Positions 53,412 to 62,367 of a DNA stretch of 64,000 nt are shown here, in pieces. A program made the position numbers and the translations under genes. Each line of letters begins with the position of its first letter. The stretch's first letter is position 1. This DNA is from Chitinophagales bacterium (GTDB taxonomy: Bacteria > Bacteroidota > Bacteroidia > Chitinophagales > JADIYW01), in contig JACJXS010000008.1 in assembly GCA_020636545.1 (NCBI GenBank), positions 248,001-312,000 of the forward strand, given 5' to 3'. Below the pieces are notes generated by a model, which saw only the letters and a program-made list of their open reading frames with translations, made no database searches and was not told where the DNA came from.

Positions 53412-54161
53412 TTAGTTATCATTATTAGACGGTATCTTTTTAGATTGATACCGTCTTTTTAATTTAAGGTATCTATACTTCAAATAATTGATAACAACAC
53501 CAAAAAGTAATACAATTCCTGCGATAATAAGTGCATATAATTGTATTTGTGAATAGGTTAAGCCTCCAACAATTCCACCTATAAAAAAGGAGGAAATAAT
53601 AGCCATTCTAAGTCTAATTGATTTTAGTAATCTGGATTGTTGTGATGATTCTTTATAAAAGAAAAGTTGTGATAGCTCAATACCCAAATCTGTGAATAGA
53701 CCTGTTAAATGTGTGGTTCGAACTATAGATTTTGAGATTACTGTAACTAAAGCGTTTTGTAATCCCATTGCAAATAATAATAAAAATGCTAATAAATTAG
53801 GTAGTTTGTAGATAATATATTGTCCAAACAAAGCAGCTCCAAAAAGGATAGAACATTCAATAGCTATTGGTAAAAGATACACATAATTACTATTGCGTTT
53901 TAAATTTAGTTCTACTAAAAAATTTGAAGTAAACGAACCGAATAGAAACGATAAGATATACAAAAATAGAAAAATAGCTTTAGTGAAGTTTGATTGATTA
54001 ACTTCTTCAATTAAAAAGGCAAAATGTCCTGTAACATTAGTGGTCAATTGATGAACGGATAAATAACCAGCGACATTAACAATACCTGCCACAAATGATA
54101 ATAATATGGCAATGCTTAAATTGTGTGTGAATGTTCTGCCTCTACCTTTATACCGAAACAT
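53412..54161 (-). CDS. DUF1275 (YoaK-type) membrane protein
   Basis: A 249-residue protein with six or seven predicted helices. SFVAGIVNVAGYLSVHQLTTNVTGHFAFL and GLQNALVTVISKSIVRTTHLTGLFTDLGIEL match the DUF1275/YoaK family, and the internal TG-H/TG-F pair suggests a duplicated fold. Function is not established. The C-terminus is basic (YRYLKLKRRYQSKK) and its codons also form the dnaJ terminator on the other strand. Confidence 0.85.
   Translation of the reverse strand: MFRYKGRGRTFTHNLSIAILLSFVAGIVNVAGYLSVHQLTTNVTGHFAFLIEEVNQSNFTKAIFLFLYILSFLFGSFTSNFLVELNLKRNSNYVYLLPIAIECSILFGAALFGQYIIYKLPNLLAFLLLFAMGLQNALVTVISKSIVRTTHLTGLFTDLGIELSQLFFYKESSQQSRLLKSIRLRMAIISSFFIGGIVGGLTYSQIQLYALIIAGIVLLFGVVINYLKYRYLKLKRRYQSKKIPSNNDN
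53427..53462 (+). terminator. dnaJ terminator overlapping the DUF1275 coding end
   Basis: A perfect 10-bp stem (AGACGGTATC and GATACCGTCT, 10-base loop) is followed by TTTTTAATTT. It lies 22 bases past dnaJ and inside the last codons of the convergent DUF1275 gene. Confidence 0.88.
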
Positions 54162-54194
54162 TTGAAGTTTTGTTATTCATTAACGATATCAAAA

Positions 54195-55733
54195 TTAAAT
54201 TTTATTTTCTGAAATATAATATCGGAAAAGGAAATATACAGATAAGGCACATAGGATGTGCCAAACGCCGTGCAATTGGAAAGGAGAGTATGGAAAACAA
54301 ATGCAACTACCATCTCTACCAAAATTCCAAATAATAAATGCAATGATAAAAGTAAAGCCACAAAGCACCGCATACTTAATTTCTGCATGTACAATTTTTT
54401 TGTTGTGGTATAAAAATTCGTGCAATAAGCCTAAAAAACACATCAACCCAAAAGCAATATTTCCTATAAAGAAATTGATACTAATAATCTTATGTAACTG
54501 AGGAGAAGCATTTCCAATTATCACGCAAATAAAAAAAATAAGGAAGAAATATTTTATATCTAAATTATAAAAACGAACAAAAGAATAGCCTACCATAAAT
54601 CCTGCAATAAGATACATACTATTCATATCAAAAAGTCCACCCAATGAGGTTTCTGTGGCATGCATAGCCATAGAACAAGGACCTAATAAAACCATTAAGC
54701 CACAGATAAATTTGGCAAAAAAACTATTTTTATAAAAAATATTATTGTTTCTAATTTTGCCATAAGTTATTTGCCAAGAAGCATATAAACCAGCTGTTAC
54801 AAATCCAATATTCGACCAAGAATTTACGGGTTGCAAAATTAAATTTCCAGTTCTTGATGCTTCACAAAATACAGCACCAGTTCCATCTGTAATTCCGAAG
54901 CCACCATATACAATCATTAATCCAATGACAAAAGATGAAATGATAAATACTAAAACGGTAGAATAAAAAGTGTTAATTTTCAATAGGACTATTTTTTTAT
55001 TATAAAAATCTACGATACTAAATAATATATAAGTTAAAATTATCGTACTTAATCCTAACCATTTTAAAATAAAAATCTGTGGAATACAGAGTATTAAAAA
55101 TACAAATCGTAATTTATTTTCTTTATAGTTTAATGGATTCCCTTTTAAGCTAAATAGCGGTAATTCACTGATCATCAATAATGAAATAATTACAGTTGAA
55201 ATAATTAAAAACCATTCCTGATATATAAAATTAGATATGCCATATTGAGAAAAATAATTAGCGTAAATACCTAAAATAAACATTGCACCTGCAGGTGTCG
55301 GAACGCCAATAAAATTAACTGTTTGTCGAGTATCTATATTAAACTTTGCTAAACGTAAACAAGCACATATTGCATATATAAAACTAAGTAAAGCGATATA
55401 GGAAAATATGACTTGCGAAGAATTGTTGGCACGATTAATTTCAAATGCTAATTGGTTATTTTTTTCCAAAAGTTGTAAAAGCATCAACATCATCACACTT
55501 GGTAAAACACCAAAAGTGGTCATGTCTGCCAAGGAATCCAACTGAGCACCCAAATCTGATTTTACTTTTAAGGCACGTGCCACAAATCCATCTAGAAAGT
55601 CAGCTAGAAGTGCTGTAAAAATAAGATAAGGAACATATTGATATTGGTTATAAAGGCAAAATACAATACCACAGCAACCGCAAAATAAATTAAGTAAAGT
55701 AAGTGAATTGGGAATGTGCTTTTTGATTGTCAT
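54195..55733 (-). CDS. Fusion of phosphatidylserine synthase and CREST-family hydrolase domain
   Basis: One uninterrupted frame of 512 residues. Residues 1-245 are a CDP-alcohol phosphatidyltransferase of the PssA type, with the complete motif D48-G-x2-A-R-x8-G62-x3-D66-x3-D70, which makes phosphatidylserine from CDP-diacylglycerol and serine. Residues 260-512 carry the CREST pattern known from alkaline ceramidases: E291, PVNSWSN (about 302-308), S354-x3-H358, D369 and H488-x3-H492. All predicted Zn and catalytic residues are present. About 13 helices in total. The joint role is unknown; lipid remodelling or amide hydrolysis is inferred. Confidence 0.85.
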   Translation of the reverse strand: MTIKKHIPNSLTLLNLFCGCCGIVFCLYNQYQYVPYLIFTALLADFLDGFVARALKVKSDLGAQLDSLADMTTFGVLPSVMMLMLLQLLEKNNQLAFEINRANNSSQVIFSYIALLSFIYAICACLRLAKFNIDTRQTVNFIGVPTPAGAMFILGIYANYFSQYGISNFIYQEWFLIISTVIISLLMISELPLFSLKGNPLNYKENKLRFVFLILCIPQIFILKWLGLSTIILTYILFSIVDFYNKKIVLLKINTFYSTVLVFIISSFVIGLMIVYGGFGITDGTGAVFCEASRTGNLILQPVNSWSNIGFVTAGLYASWQITYGKIRNNNIFYKNSFFAKFICGLMVLLGPCSMAMHATETSLGGLFDMNSMYLIAGFMVGYSFVRFYNLDIKYFFLIFFICVIIGNASPQLHKIISINFFIGNIAFGLMCFLGLLHEFLYHNKKIVHAEIKYAVLCGFTFIIAFIIWNFGRDGSCICFPYSPFQLHGVWHILCALSVYFLFRYYISENKI

Positions 55734-55774
55734 TGGTTCAAAATTAAGAAAAATATTGAATTGTAAGGGTATAT

Positions 55775-56245
55775 TTAATATTCTGTTTTATCAGCCTTAT
55801 TTTGCCATTTATTAAAAACTAATTTGGCTTCCTGATTGCTCAAATTTATCATTGGTATTTTACGTTGATGCATTGCCAAAGGAATTTCATCATAAATGAA
55901 AGAATCATCAAAGCCAATGGCTTTGGCATCTTCACGTGAGTTGGCATAGTAAATTTTTTCTGGTCTTGCCCAATAAATAGCACCTAAACACATCGGACAT
56001 GGTTCGCATGAAGTATATATTTCACAACCTTCTAATTGAAAAGTATTTAAGTTTTTACAAGCATTGCGTATGGCAACAACCTCTGCATGTGCAGTTGGGT
56101 CGTTTGTCGAAGTTACTTGATTAAATCCTTCGCCTACAATTTTCCCATTTTTGACAATCACACAACCAAAAGGACCACCATTGCCAGCTTGCATTCCCAT
56201 TTCAGACAATTCGATAGCTCTTTGCATAAATTTTATTTCTTCCAT
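55775..56245 (-). CDS. guaD: Guanine deaminase (cytidine-deaminase fold)
   Basis: 156 residues from the ATG at 56245, the same length as B. subtilis GuaD; an ATG at 56287 would add 14 residues. It hydrolyses guanine to xanthine. The zinc site is PTAHAEVVAIRNA (HAE) and SCEPCPMCLGAIYW (PCxxC). GFDDSFIYDEI near the end is a GuaD-type segment that distinguishes it from tRNA adenosine deaminase. It is divergent from gmk. Confidence 0.9.
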   Translation of the reverse strand: MEEIKFMQRAIELSEMGMQAGNGGPFGCVIVKNGKIVGEGFNQVTSTNDPTAHAEVVAIRNACKNLNTFQLEGCEIYTSCEPCPMCLGAIYWARPEKIYYANSREDAKAIGFDDSFIYDEIPLAMHQRKIPMINLSNQEAKLVFNKWQNKADKTEY

Positions 56246-56357
56246 AAGTAAAATATTAATTGTAAGCGTTTTTCCAAAGATGAGCATTATTTAAGATAGA
56301 AACAACAAGGTAACATTAAAAATAGCTACATAAAATATTCTTTAATTATCTTCGCAC

Positions 56358-56942
56358 ATGGAAAAAGCGATAATACTTTCTGGTCCATCAGGTGTAGGCA
56401 AAAATACATTAGGTGATTTTTTGTTAGCTAAATTCCCACAATTGGCTTATTCCGTTTCAGCAACAACAAGAAAGATTAGAACGGGCGAAAAAGAAGGTAA
56501 AGATTATTACTATATCTCAGTGCCAGAATTTGAAAATAAGATTCAAAATAATGAATTGTTGGAATGGCAAGAAGTTTACGAAGAAACTTATTATGGCACT
56601 TTAAAATCAGAGTTGGATAGAATTCATCAACAAGAACAATTTCCACTTTTGGTAATAGATGTTTTTGGAGCTATCAATGTGATGAAAAATATTGAGATAG
56701 AAACCCTTACAATTTTTATAGATATTGTAAGCTTAGAAGAATTAGAAAAAAGATTGACACAACGTGGAACTGAAACTGCCGAAAAAGTAGCCAAACGAAT
56801 GGAGAAAGCAGTTGTTGAAGTACGAGAAAAATCAGCTTTTGATGTTGTTATTGTAAACAATGATTTAATTACTGCCCAAAATGAATTGGCTACAGTTGTT
56901 GCTCAATTTATAGGTGCTGAATACTCGGATTTAAAATTGTAA
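56358..56942 (+). CDS. gmk: Guanylate kinase
   Basis: A 194-residue enzyme phosphorylating GMP to GDP. P-loop SGPSGVGKNTL, SVSATTRKIRTGEKEGKDYYYIS and FLEWQEVYEETYYGT-type GMP-binding segments (ELLEWQEVYEETYYG) are present. A TATCTTCG box lies 3 bases before the ATG. It may be co-transcribed with proB, 28 bases downstream. Confidence 0.96.
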   Translation: MEKAIILSGPSGVGKNTLGDFLLAKFPQLAYSVSATTRKIRTGEKEGKDYYYISVPEFENKIQNNELLEWQEVYEETYYGTLKSELDRIHQQEQFPLLVIDVFGAINVMKNIEIETLTIFIDIVSLEELEKRLTQRGTETAEKVAKRMEKAVVEVREKSAFDVVIVNNDLITAQNELATVVAQFIGAEYSDLKL

Positions 56943-56970
56943 ATTTGCATTTTGGATTAATTATTCATAG

Positions 56971-58005
56971 GTGAAAAAAGAACTTTTAGTATATAAAATC
57001 GGAACTGCTGGAATTACCAACAAACAAGGTCTTATTGATATTAAAGTGTTGCAAGAAATTGTTAGACAATTAGCATTGTTGCACAAAAATTATAATATTC
57101 TAATTGTATCTTCTGGTGCTGTTGGTACTGGGAAAAAATTTATTAAAGATTATTCTGGAAAAATTGAAGAACGAAAAGCTGCAGCTGCAATTGGTAATCC
57201 AATTTTAATCCAAAAATATGCAAATGCATTTGCAAAATATGACATCGCAATTGCTCAGAGTTTGTGTGAAAGAGAGCATTTTTCCAATAGAAAAAAATTT
57301 CTACAACTTCGTTCTACTTACGAAGAATTATGGCAAAATAATATCATTCCAATTGCCAATGAAAATGATGTGGTGAGTTCATATGAATTGAAATTTTCTG
57401 ATAATGATGAATTGGCTACCTTATTGGCAATTGGATTAAATGCAACTAATTTATTGATTGCAACAAGCGTTGATGGTGTTTTAGATGCCGAGAATAATGT
57501 TGTTTCAACAATAACGAAATTTGACCAATCTATACTCTCATTAGCTCGAAAAGACAAGACAAACGTAGGTTTGGGAGGTATGCTTAGTAAGCTGACATTT
57601 GCAAAATTAGCAAGTTCATTAGGCATACAAGTCAATATTTTTAGTGCAAAAAAAGAAAACTCTATTCTTGATGCTTTAGAAAATAAAATAGGAACTTTCA
57701 TTCAAGCAAAAACTGTTGCCCAATCGGCAAGACAAAAATGGCTAGCAAGTGGTAGTAATGTGATTGGTTCTGTTGAAATAGATACTGGTGCGAAAAATGC
57801 TTTATTGAAAAGAAAAAGTTTATTAGCAGTCGGTGTTCAGAATATTTTACATCAATTTGGAAATGGCGAAGCTTTTGAAATTGTTGATGAAGAAGGACAT
57901 GTTGTTGCGGTAGCTAAATCAAAAATTAGCTCTAAACAATTAGCAGATTCTAGCAATAAACAAAATATAATCTTAGCTCACGCAGATGAAATTGTATTGC
58001 TTTAA
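56971..58005 (+). CDS. proB: Glutamate 5-kinase
   Basis: 344 residues, GTG start. It makes gamma-glutamyl phosphate, the first step of proline biosynthesis. The amino-acid kinase domain (about 1-250) shows IVSSGAVGTGKK, IPIANENDVVSSYELKFSDNDELATLLA and VGLGGMLSKLTFAK. A PUA domain follows (about 255-340). proA is not in the window. Confidence 0.93.
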   Translation: MKKELLVYKIGTAGITNKQGLIDIKVLQEIVRQLALLHKNYNILIVSSGAVGTGKKFIKDYSGKIEERKAAAAIGNPILIQKYANAFAKYDIAIAQSLCEREHFSNRKKFLQLRSTYEELWQNNIIPIANENDVVSSYELKFSDNDELATLLAIGLNATNLLIATSVDGVLDAENNVVSTITKFDQSILSLARKDKTNVGLGGMLSKLTFAKLASSLGIQVNIFSAKKENSILDALENKIGTFIQAKTVAQSARQKWLASGSNVIGSVEIDTGAKNALLKRKSLLAVGVQNILHQFGNGEAFEIVDEEGHVVAVAKSKISSKQLADSSNKQNIILAHADEIVLL

Positions 58006-58031
58006 TTTATCTCAGGAAATAACTAAAATAA

Positions 58032-59279
58032 TTATTTAGCACGCATTCTAGTAGGTTTCTTTCCACCCGAAACAAAGTAGCTTTTGATTAATCTAAATAA
58101 TGTTTGATATGGATTTTCATTAGGGACAGGATTTTCTCCATTTCCAATTCTTTTCATTTGATCTGCATACCATTTTATTTCTAATATACCAGAACTATCA
58201 ATCATTCTTATACCAGTTGTGCGTGGTTGGATAATATATTGTGGTTCTTGACCTTCTAATAAACGATTGGGTAAATCAGGTTCAATTGCCAAAGAACGAG
58301 CAATGCCCACAAAATCAACATCTTTAGAAGATATTGCATTTGCCATGCCATTCAAACTGCGGAAACCTCCAGTAACGACTAAAGGTGTTTTGATTTGCTT
58401 TCTTACTTTTGTCGCAAAGTCCATAAAATAAGCTTCCCTACTTTTAGTACTTTCTTTCATTTTGTTGACCACCATCATCTCAGGTGATTCATAAGTGCCA
58501 CCAGATATTTCTATTAAATCAATACCTAAATCTGATAAAGTTTTTATGGTTTCCATAGATTCTTTCTCAGTAAAACCACCTTTTTGGAAATCTGCTGAAT
58601 TTAATTTAATACCAATCGGAAAATCCTTGCCTACTTTCGCTCTCATTGCTTTATATACCTCTACTACAAAACGTCTTCTATTTTCGGCATTTCCACCATA
58701 TTCATCATTTCTTACATTATGATGTGGAGATAAAAATTGACTTACTAAATAGCCATGAGCTCCATGAATTTGAACACCTGAAAAACCAGCTTTTTTTACA
58801 ATGGCAGCAGCAGTTCCAAATCGTTTTATAATATCTTTTATTTCTTCTATCGTTAATGCACGTGGAGTTGCAAAAACAGCACGCATATCTGTTCTAAAAG
58901 GAATTGCTGATGGTGCTACATTCTCTTTATTTATACCTCTTGGCGATTGTTTTCCTGGGTGGTTGAGTTGCACCCAACAAGCTGTATTATTTAATGTTGC
59001 AGCTTCCGCCCAAGCTTTCAATTGTGCTAAATTATCTTCATTTTCAATAATTACATTACCCGGTTCGCCTAAATATCGCTTGTCTATCATTACATTGCCA
59101 GTAACACAAATACCTAGCCCACCTTCTGCCCAAACTTTATATAAGTTAATGAGTGATTCTTTTGGAGCACCATTTTTATGACCTTGACCTTCACTCATTG
59201 CTGATTTAAAAAGTCTATTTTTAATAACAGTTCCATTAGGTAATTTAAAATTTTGTGCTAAAATATTTTGAGGTTTCAT
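58032..59279 (-). CDS. NADH:flavin oxidoreductase / old yellow enzyme
   Basis: A 415-residue FMN enzyme of the OYE family. Visible marks are LPNGTVIKNRLFKSAMSEG, the substrate and FMN ligands in WVQLNHPGKQSPRG, GVQIHGAHGYLVSQFLSPHHNVRNDEYGG, and VVTGGFRSLNGM near the phosphate site. It reduces activated double bonds; the natural substrate is unknown. The C-terminal tail is basic. It is a single gene with no obvious partner. Confidence 0.93.
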   Translation of the reverse strand: MKPQNILAQNFKLPNGTVIKNRLFKSAMSEGQGHKNGAPKESLINLYKVWAEGGLGICVTGNVMIDKRYLGEPGNVIIENEDNLAQLKAWAEAATLNNTACWVQLNHPGKQSPRGINKENVAPSAIPFRTDMRAVFATPRALTIEEIKDIIKRFGTAAAIVKKAGFSGVQIHGAHGYLVSQFLSPHHNVRNDEYGGNAENRRRFVVEVYKAMRAKVGKDFPIGIKLNSADFQKGGFTEKESMETIKTLSDLGIDLIEISGGTYESPEMMVVNKMKESTKSREAYFMDFATKVRKQIKTPLVVTGGFRSLNGMANAISSKDVDFVGIARSLAIEPDLPNRLLEGQEPQYIIQPRTTGIRMIDSSGILEIKWYADQMKRIGNGENPVPNENPYQTLFRLIKSYFVSGGKKPTRMRAK

Positions 59280-59482
59280 ATACTTTAATATTGGTTACAG
59301 ATAATTCTTGTGCAATATAATATTTATTGATTGAAGAATAGTACTTCAAGAAACTTATTATTAAAGGTTATTTTGCAGAATTAAAATGCTGATTTTTTTT
59401 ATATCTATAAGAATGTTGTGAACTAAGTTAAAACCTGCCGAACAAATATTGACCCTAAACATAATCTGCAAATTATTTTTTG

Positions 59483-59490
59483 TAAATTTG
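59483..59490 (+). promoter_or_regulatory. -7 promoter box of R-M system 3
   Basis: TAAATTTG, 5 bases before the ATG at 59496. It fits the TAnnTTTG consensus and a leaderless start. Confidence 0.4.
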
Positions 59491-59495
59491 ACAAT

Positions 59496-60275
59496 ATGAA
59501 CTATTGGGTAGAATTAAGTATAGAATATGCAAGTCAGAAATCCTATTTGGACGATTTGTTTCAAGTATATCCGACTATACCCGAAGGAATTAGAGAAATT
59601 AATCAAGAACGTTGGACAAATATTGAAAAAGCATTTGAGCAAAAAAACAATGACTTACTTATTAGAGAACTTTTAAAACTAGAACTTTTTCCTATTAAAG
59701 ACAGTTACATTGCTTACCTCAAACGAGACGGGAGTGCCATTGCCCGAAATCCTAAAACTATAAACAGAATTAGTGGACGATTGTATGAAATGGGGCTGGA
59801 CAAAATTTTTGAACGTTGTAGCGAGCCTAAAGAAACAAATAGACAAATTGGACCTTTGTTCAGACGTTGGCTTAACTCAAAAGCATTGGGAATTGAACCA
59901 GTTTCTTACGAAGAATTTATATCAAGTAATGATGACGCTATTTTGAATGGAAGCGATGCTCAACTGATGAAATTTGCAAACGAATTTCTAAAATACGAAC
60001 ATCCAAAAGGGTTAGATTTCGTTGGAAGGTTTAACGGAAAACTTGTCATTGGAGAAGCCAAGTTTTTAACTGATTTTGGAGGGCACCAAAATGCACAATT
60101 CAATGATGCAATCAGTACGATAATGACAGACATCAATGCCGTTAAAATCGCAATTCTTGATGGAGTTTTGTATATCAAAGGAAACAACAAAATGTACAAA
60201 GACATTACAGGAAAATACAAAGATTTGAATATTATGAGCAGTTTAGTATTGCGTGAATTTCTTTATCAACTTTAA
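59496..60275 (+). CDS. Type II restriction endonuclease of R-M system 3
   Basis: A 259-residue nuclease of the PD-(D/E)xK fold. GLDFVGRFNGKLVIGEAKFLTDFGGHQNAQFNDA gives D174, E187 and K189. PKETNRQIGPLFRRWL and SDAQLMKFANEFL precede it. The pattern recalls the Tsp45I family from memory, a weak match. It lies 12 bases before a DNA methyltransferase gene, the usual R-M pairing. No regulator gene is attached, unlike the two systems at 12-20 kb. Confidence 0.82.
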   Translation: MNYWVELSIEYASQKSYLDDLFQVYPTIPEGIREINQERWTNIEKAFEQKNNDLLIRELLKLELFPIKDSYIAYLKRDGSAIARNPKTINRISGRLYEMGLDKIFERCSEPKETNRQIGPLFRRWLNSKALGIEPVSYEEFISSNDDAILNGSDAQLMKFANEFLKYEHPKGLDFVGRFNGKLVIGEAKFLTDFGGHQNAQFNDAISTIMTDINAVKIAILDGVLYIKGNNKMYKDITGKYKDLNIMSSLVLREFLYQL

Positions 60276-60287
60276 AATTTTGAAATT

Positions 60288-61505
60288 GTGCAATTAGATT
60301 ACCCTAATAAAAAAACTGAACAGCAAATTTTTGATAGTATTCCAAATATTTTTTTGGAGCAAATCAATAATTCAGATAGCTCCAATTTGCTAATACAAGC
60401 CAATAATTTAGTGGCATTAAAACAACTTATAACACAACATAATTTAGCAGGAAAAATTGATTTAATTTATATTGACCCACCGTTTGCAACAAACAATACA
60501 TTTACCATTACAGATGGAAGAGCAAGTACTATCAGTAATTCTAAAAATGGAAATGTTGCTTATTCGGATACTTTAAAAGGTTTTGATTTTATAGAATTTA
60601 TTCGTGAGCGTTTGGTTTTACTCAAAATGTTGCTTTCTGATAAAGGTTCAATTTATTTACACATTGATTATAAAATCGGACATTATGTAAAAATCATAAT
60701 GGACGAAATTTTTGGAATTGAGAATTTTCGAAATGACATTACAAGGGTAAAATGCAACCCGAAAAACTTTGCAAGAAAAGGTTATGGAAATATCAAAGAC
60801 ATGATTTTGTTTTATTCTAAATCTGACAATTTAATTTGGAACGAACCGAAAACACCTTACACCGATGAAGATAAAATCAAACTTTTTCAAAAAACCGAAA
60901 AAGACGGAAGAAGATATACAACAATTCCGCTTCACGCACCAGGCGAAACGCAAAATGGAAAAACTTCACAAGCATTTAAAGGAATTTTGCCACCAAAAGG
61001 GAGACATTGGAGAAGTGATGTAGCTATTTTGGAGCAATGGGACAATGACGGTTTAATTGAATGGAGCAACAATGGAAATCCGAGAAAGAAAATCTATTTT
61101 GACGAACAGGAAGGTAAACGTATGCAAGATATTTGGGAATTTAAAGACCCGCAATATCCTGTTTATCCAACCGAGAAAAATGCTGATTTATTGGATATTA
61201 TTGTTAAGACTTCATCGAATGAAGATAGCATTATTTTAGATTGTTTTGCAGGTTCTGGAACTACTTTAAAATCTGCACAAACTAACGGACGGAAATGGAT
61301 TGGAATTGACCAATCGGAAGAAGCTATTAAAGTAATAATTGCAAAACTTGATAGAGTAGAGCAAGATTTATTTATCGATAAATCAGAATACAAACACATG
61401 ACTGAAAATCAACTTAATTCACAACAAGGAATTGATGTAAATGAGGAAAAAGTTCTTCGATTAAAAGGTAATATAATTTCTGAATCTTTGAAGTTGTATC
61501 AATGA
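60288..61505 (+). CDS. DNA adenine (N6) or cytosine (N4) methyltransferase of R-M system 3
   Basis: 405 residues from GTG. A beta-class amino-methyltransferase: the catalytic motif IYIDPPFATN (DPPF at 63-66) comes first and the SAM motif DCFAGSGTT (320-326) last. PVYPTEKNADLL precedes it. DPPF is more frequent in N6-adenine enzymes, so adenine is the likelier target. The gene probably protects the site cut by the preceding nuclease. Recognition sequence unknown. Confidence 0.9.
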   Translation: MQLDYPNKKTEQQIFDSIPNIFLEQINNSDSSNLLIQANNLVALKQLITQHNLAGKIDLIYIDPPFATNNTFTITDGRASTISNSKNGNVAYSDTLKGFDFIEFIRERLVLLKMLLSDKGSIYLHIDYKIGHYVKIIMDEIFGIENFRNDITRVKCNPKNFARKGYGNIKDMILFYSKSDNLIWNEPKTPYTDEDKIKLFQKTEKDGRRYTTIPLHAPGETQNGKTSQAFKGILPPKGRHWRSDVAILEQWDNDGLIEWSNNGNPRKKIYFDEQEGKRMQDIWEFKDPQYPVYPTEKNADLLDIIVKTSSNEDSIILDCFAGSGTTLKSAQTNGRKWIGIDQSEEAIKVIIAKLDRVEQDLFIDKSEYKHMTENQLNSQQGIDVNEEKVLRLKGNIISESLKLYQ

Positions 61506-61901
61506 TAGTATTGAAAAGTCGTCTGCTATCGTTAAATTACGAATCAAACTCTAGTATTTAATTTTTATCATTTTCTATTTATTTCAGTTCAAATTCAGCT
61601 AAGTAAAACGACTTTTTGAATAGAATTTGTTCCTTTTTTGAGTAAAAACACAGAAATCCTGCCACTCACTCCCACCAATTTTTTAGAAGTTTTCCATAAA
61701 ATTAATTTTTGTTGATTAACGTTTGTTGATAAACAATATAATAAAATTAGGCATCTCAGCTTTATTTTCACATCGTAGTATTACTTATATACAAGATTAT
61801 CCACATATTTTCAATTATCCACACTGTTTGTAGTAGGAATTTTATGCAGAAAGTGGCAGAAAATGGCAGGTTTTATATAATTTTGTATAAGATATACAGC
61901 A
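61506..61901. promoter_or_regulatory. 396-bp intergenic region before the dcw cluster with DnaA boxes and MraZ-type repeats
   Basis: No gene is present. Two perfect DnaA boxes TTATCCACA lie at 61797-61805 and 61815-61823. An inverted one, TGTTGATAA (61724-61732), and a one-mismatch neighbour (61710-61718) lie in an AT-rich stretch. TGGCAG repeats occur at 61854-61859 and 61864-61869 (10-bp period, with a degenerate third TGCAG at 61845), like MraZ operators. A -7 box TAATTTTG lies at 61878-61885. Confidence 0.7.
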
Positions 61902-62357
61902 ATGCTCATTTTCACAGGACGATATGAAATTAAAATAGATGCAAAAGGCAGACTAAAACTGCCTGCGGATTTATTACGTCAAGTGCCTGAGGAAACAAGA
62001 ACAACGTATGTTTTAAATAAGGGATTAGATAATTGTTTGCGATTGTATCCTATCCAACAATGGAAACAAATCACTGAAGAAATGGCAAAACAACTAAGCT
62101 ATTTCAGAAATGAAGACAGACAGTTTTTAAAATATTTCTATCAAGGAGCTATCAATGTTGAATTAGATGGTAGTGATAGAATTTTAGTACCTAAACGTTT
62201 GCAAGATTTAGTAGGTATTAAATCAGATATTGTGATAAATGCCTATCATGATGCTATTGAAATTTGGGGTAGTGAAGCATACTATGCAGATTTAAAAGAA
62301 CCTGAAAATTTTGCAGATATGGCTGATGCGATTTGGAGTAAATTAAGTAACAAATAA
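61902..62357 (+). CDS. mraZ: Transcriptional regulator MraZ
   Basis: A 151-residue AbrB-like protein, first gene of the division and cell-wall cluster, which it usually represses. Two SpoVT-AbrB-like units start at GRYEIKIDAKGRLKLPADLLRQV and INVELDGSDRILVPKRLQDLVG. The 10-bp-spaced TGGCAG repeats 33 bases upstream are a plausible autoregulatory site. Confidence 0.95.
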   Translation: MLIFTGRYEIKIDAKGRLKLPADLLRQVPEETRTTYVLNKGLDNCLRLYPIQQWKQITEEMAKQLSYFRNEDRQFLKYFYQGAINVELDGSDRILVPKRLQDLVGIKSDIVINAYHDAIEIWGSEAYYADLKEPENFADMADAIWSKLSNK

Positions 62358-62367
62358 TCGGAATATA

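Noticed and set aside
61506..61901. Calling the pre-mraZ gap the chromosomal origin
   Set aside because: DnaA boxes alone are insufficient. No dnaA, gidA or similar origin marker is near, and skew cannot be judged over 64 kb. Listed as a candidate only.
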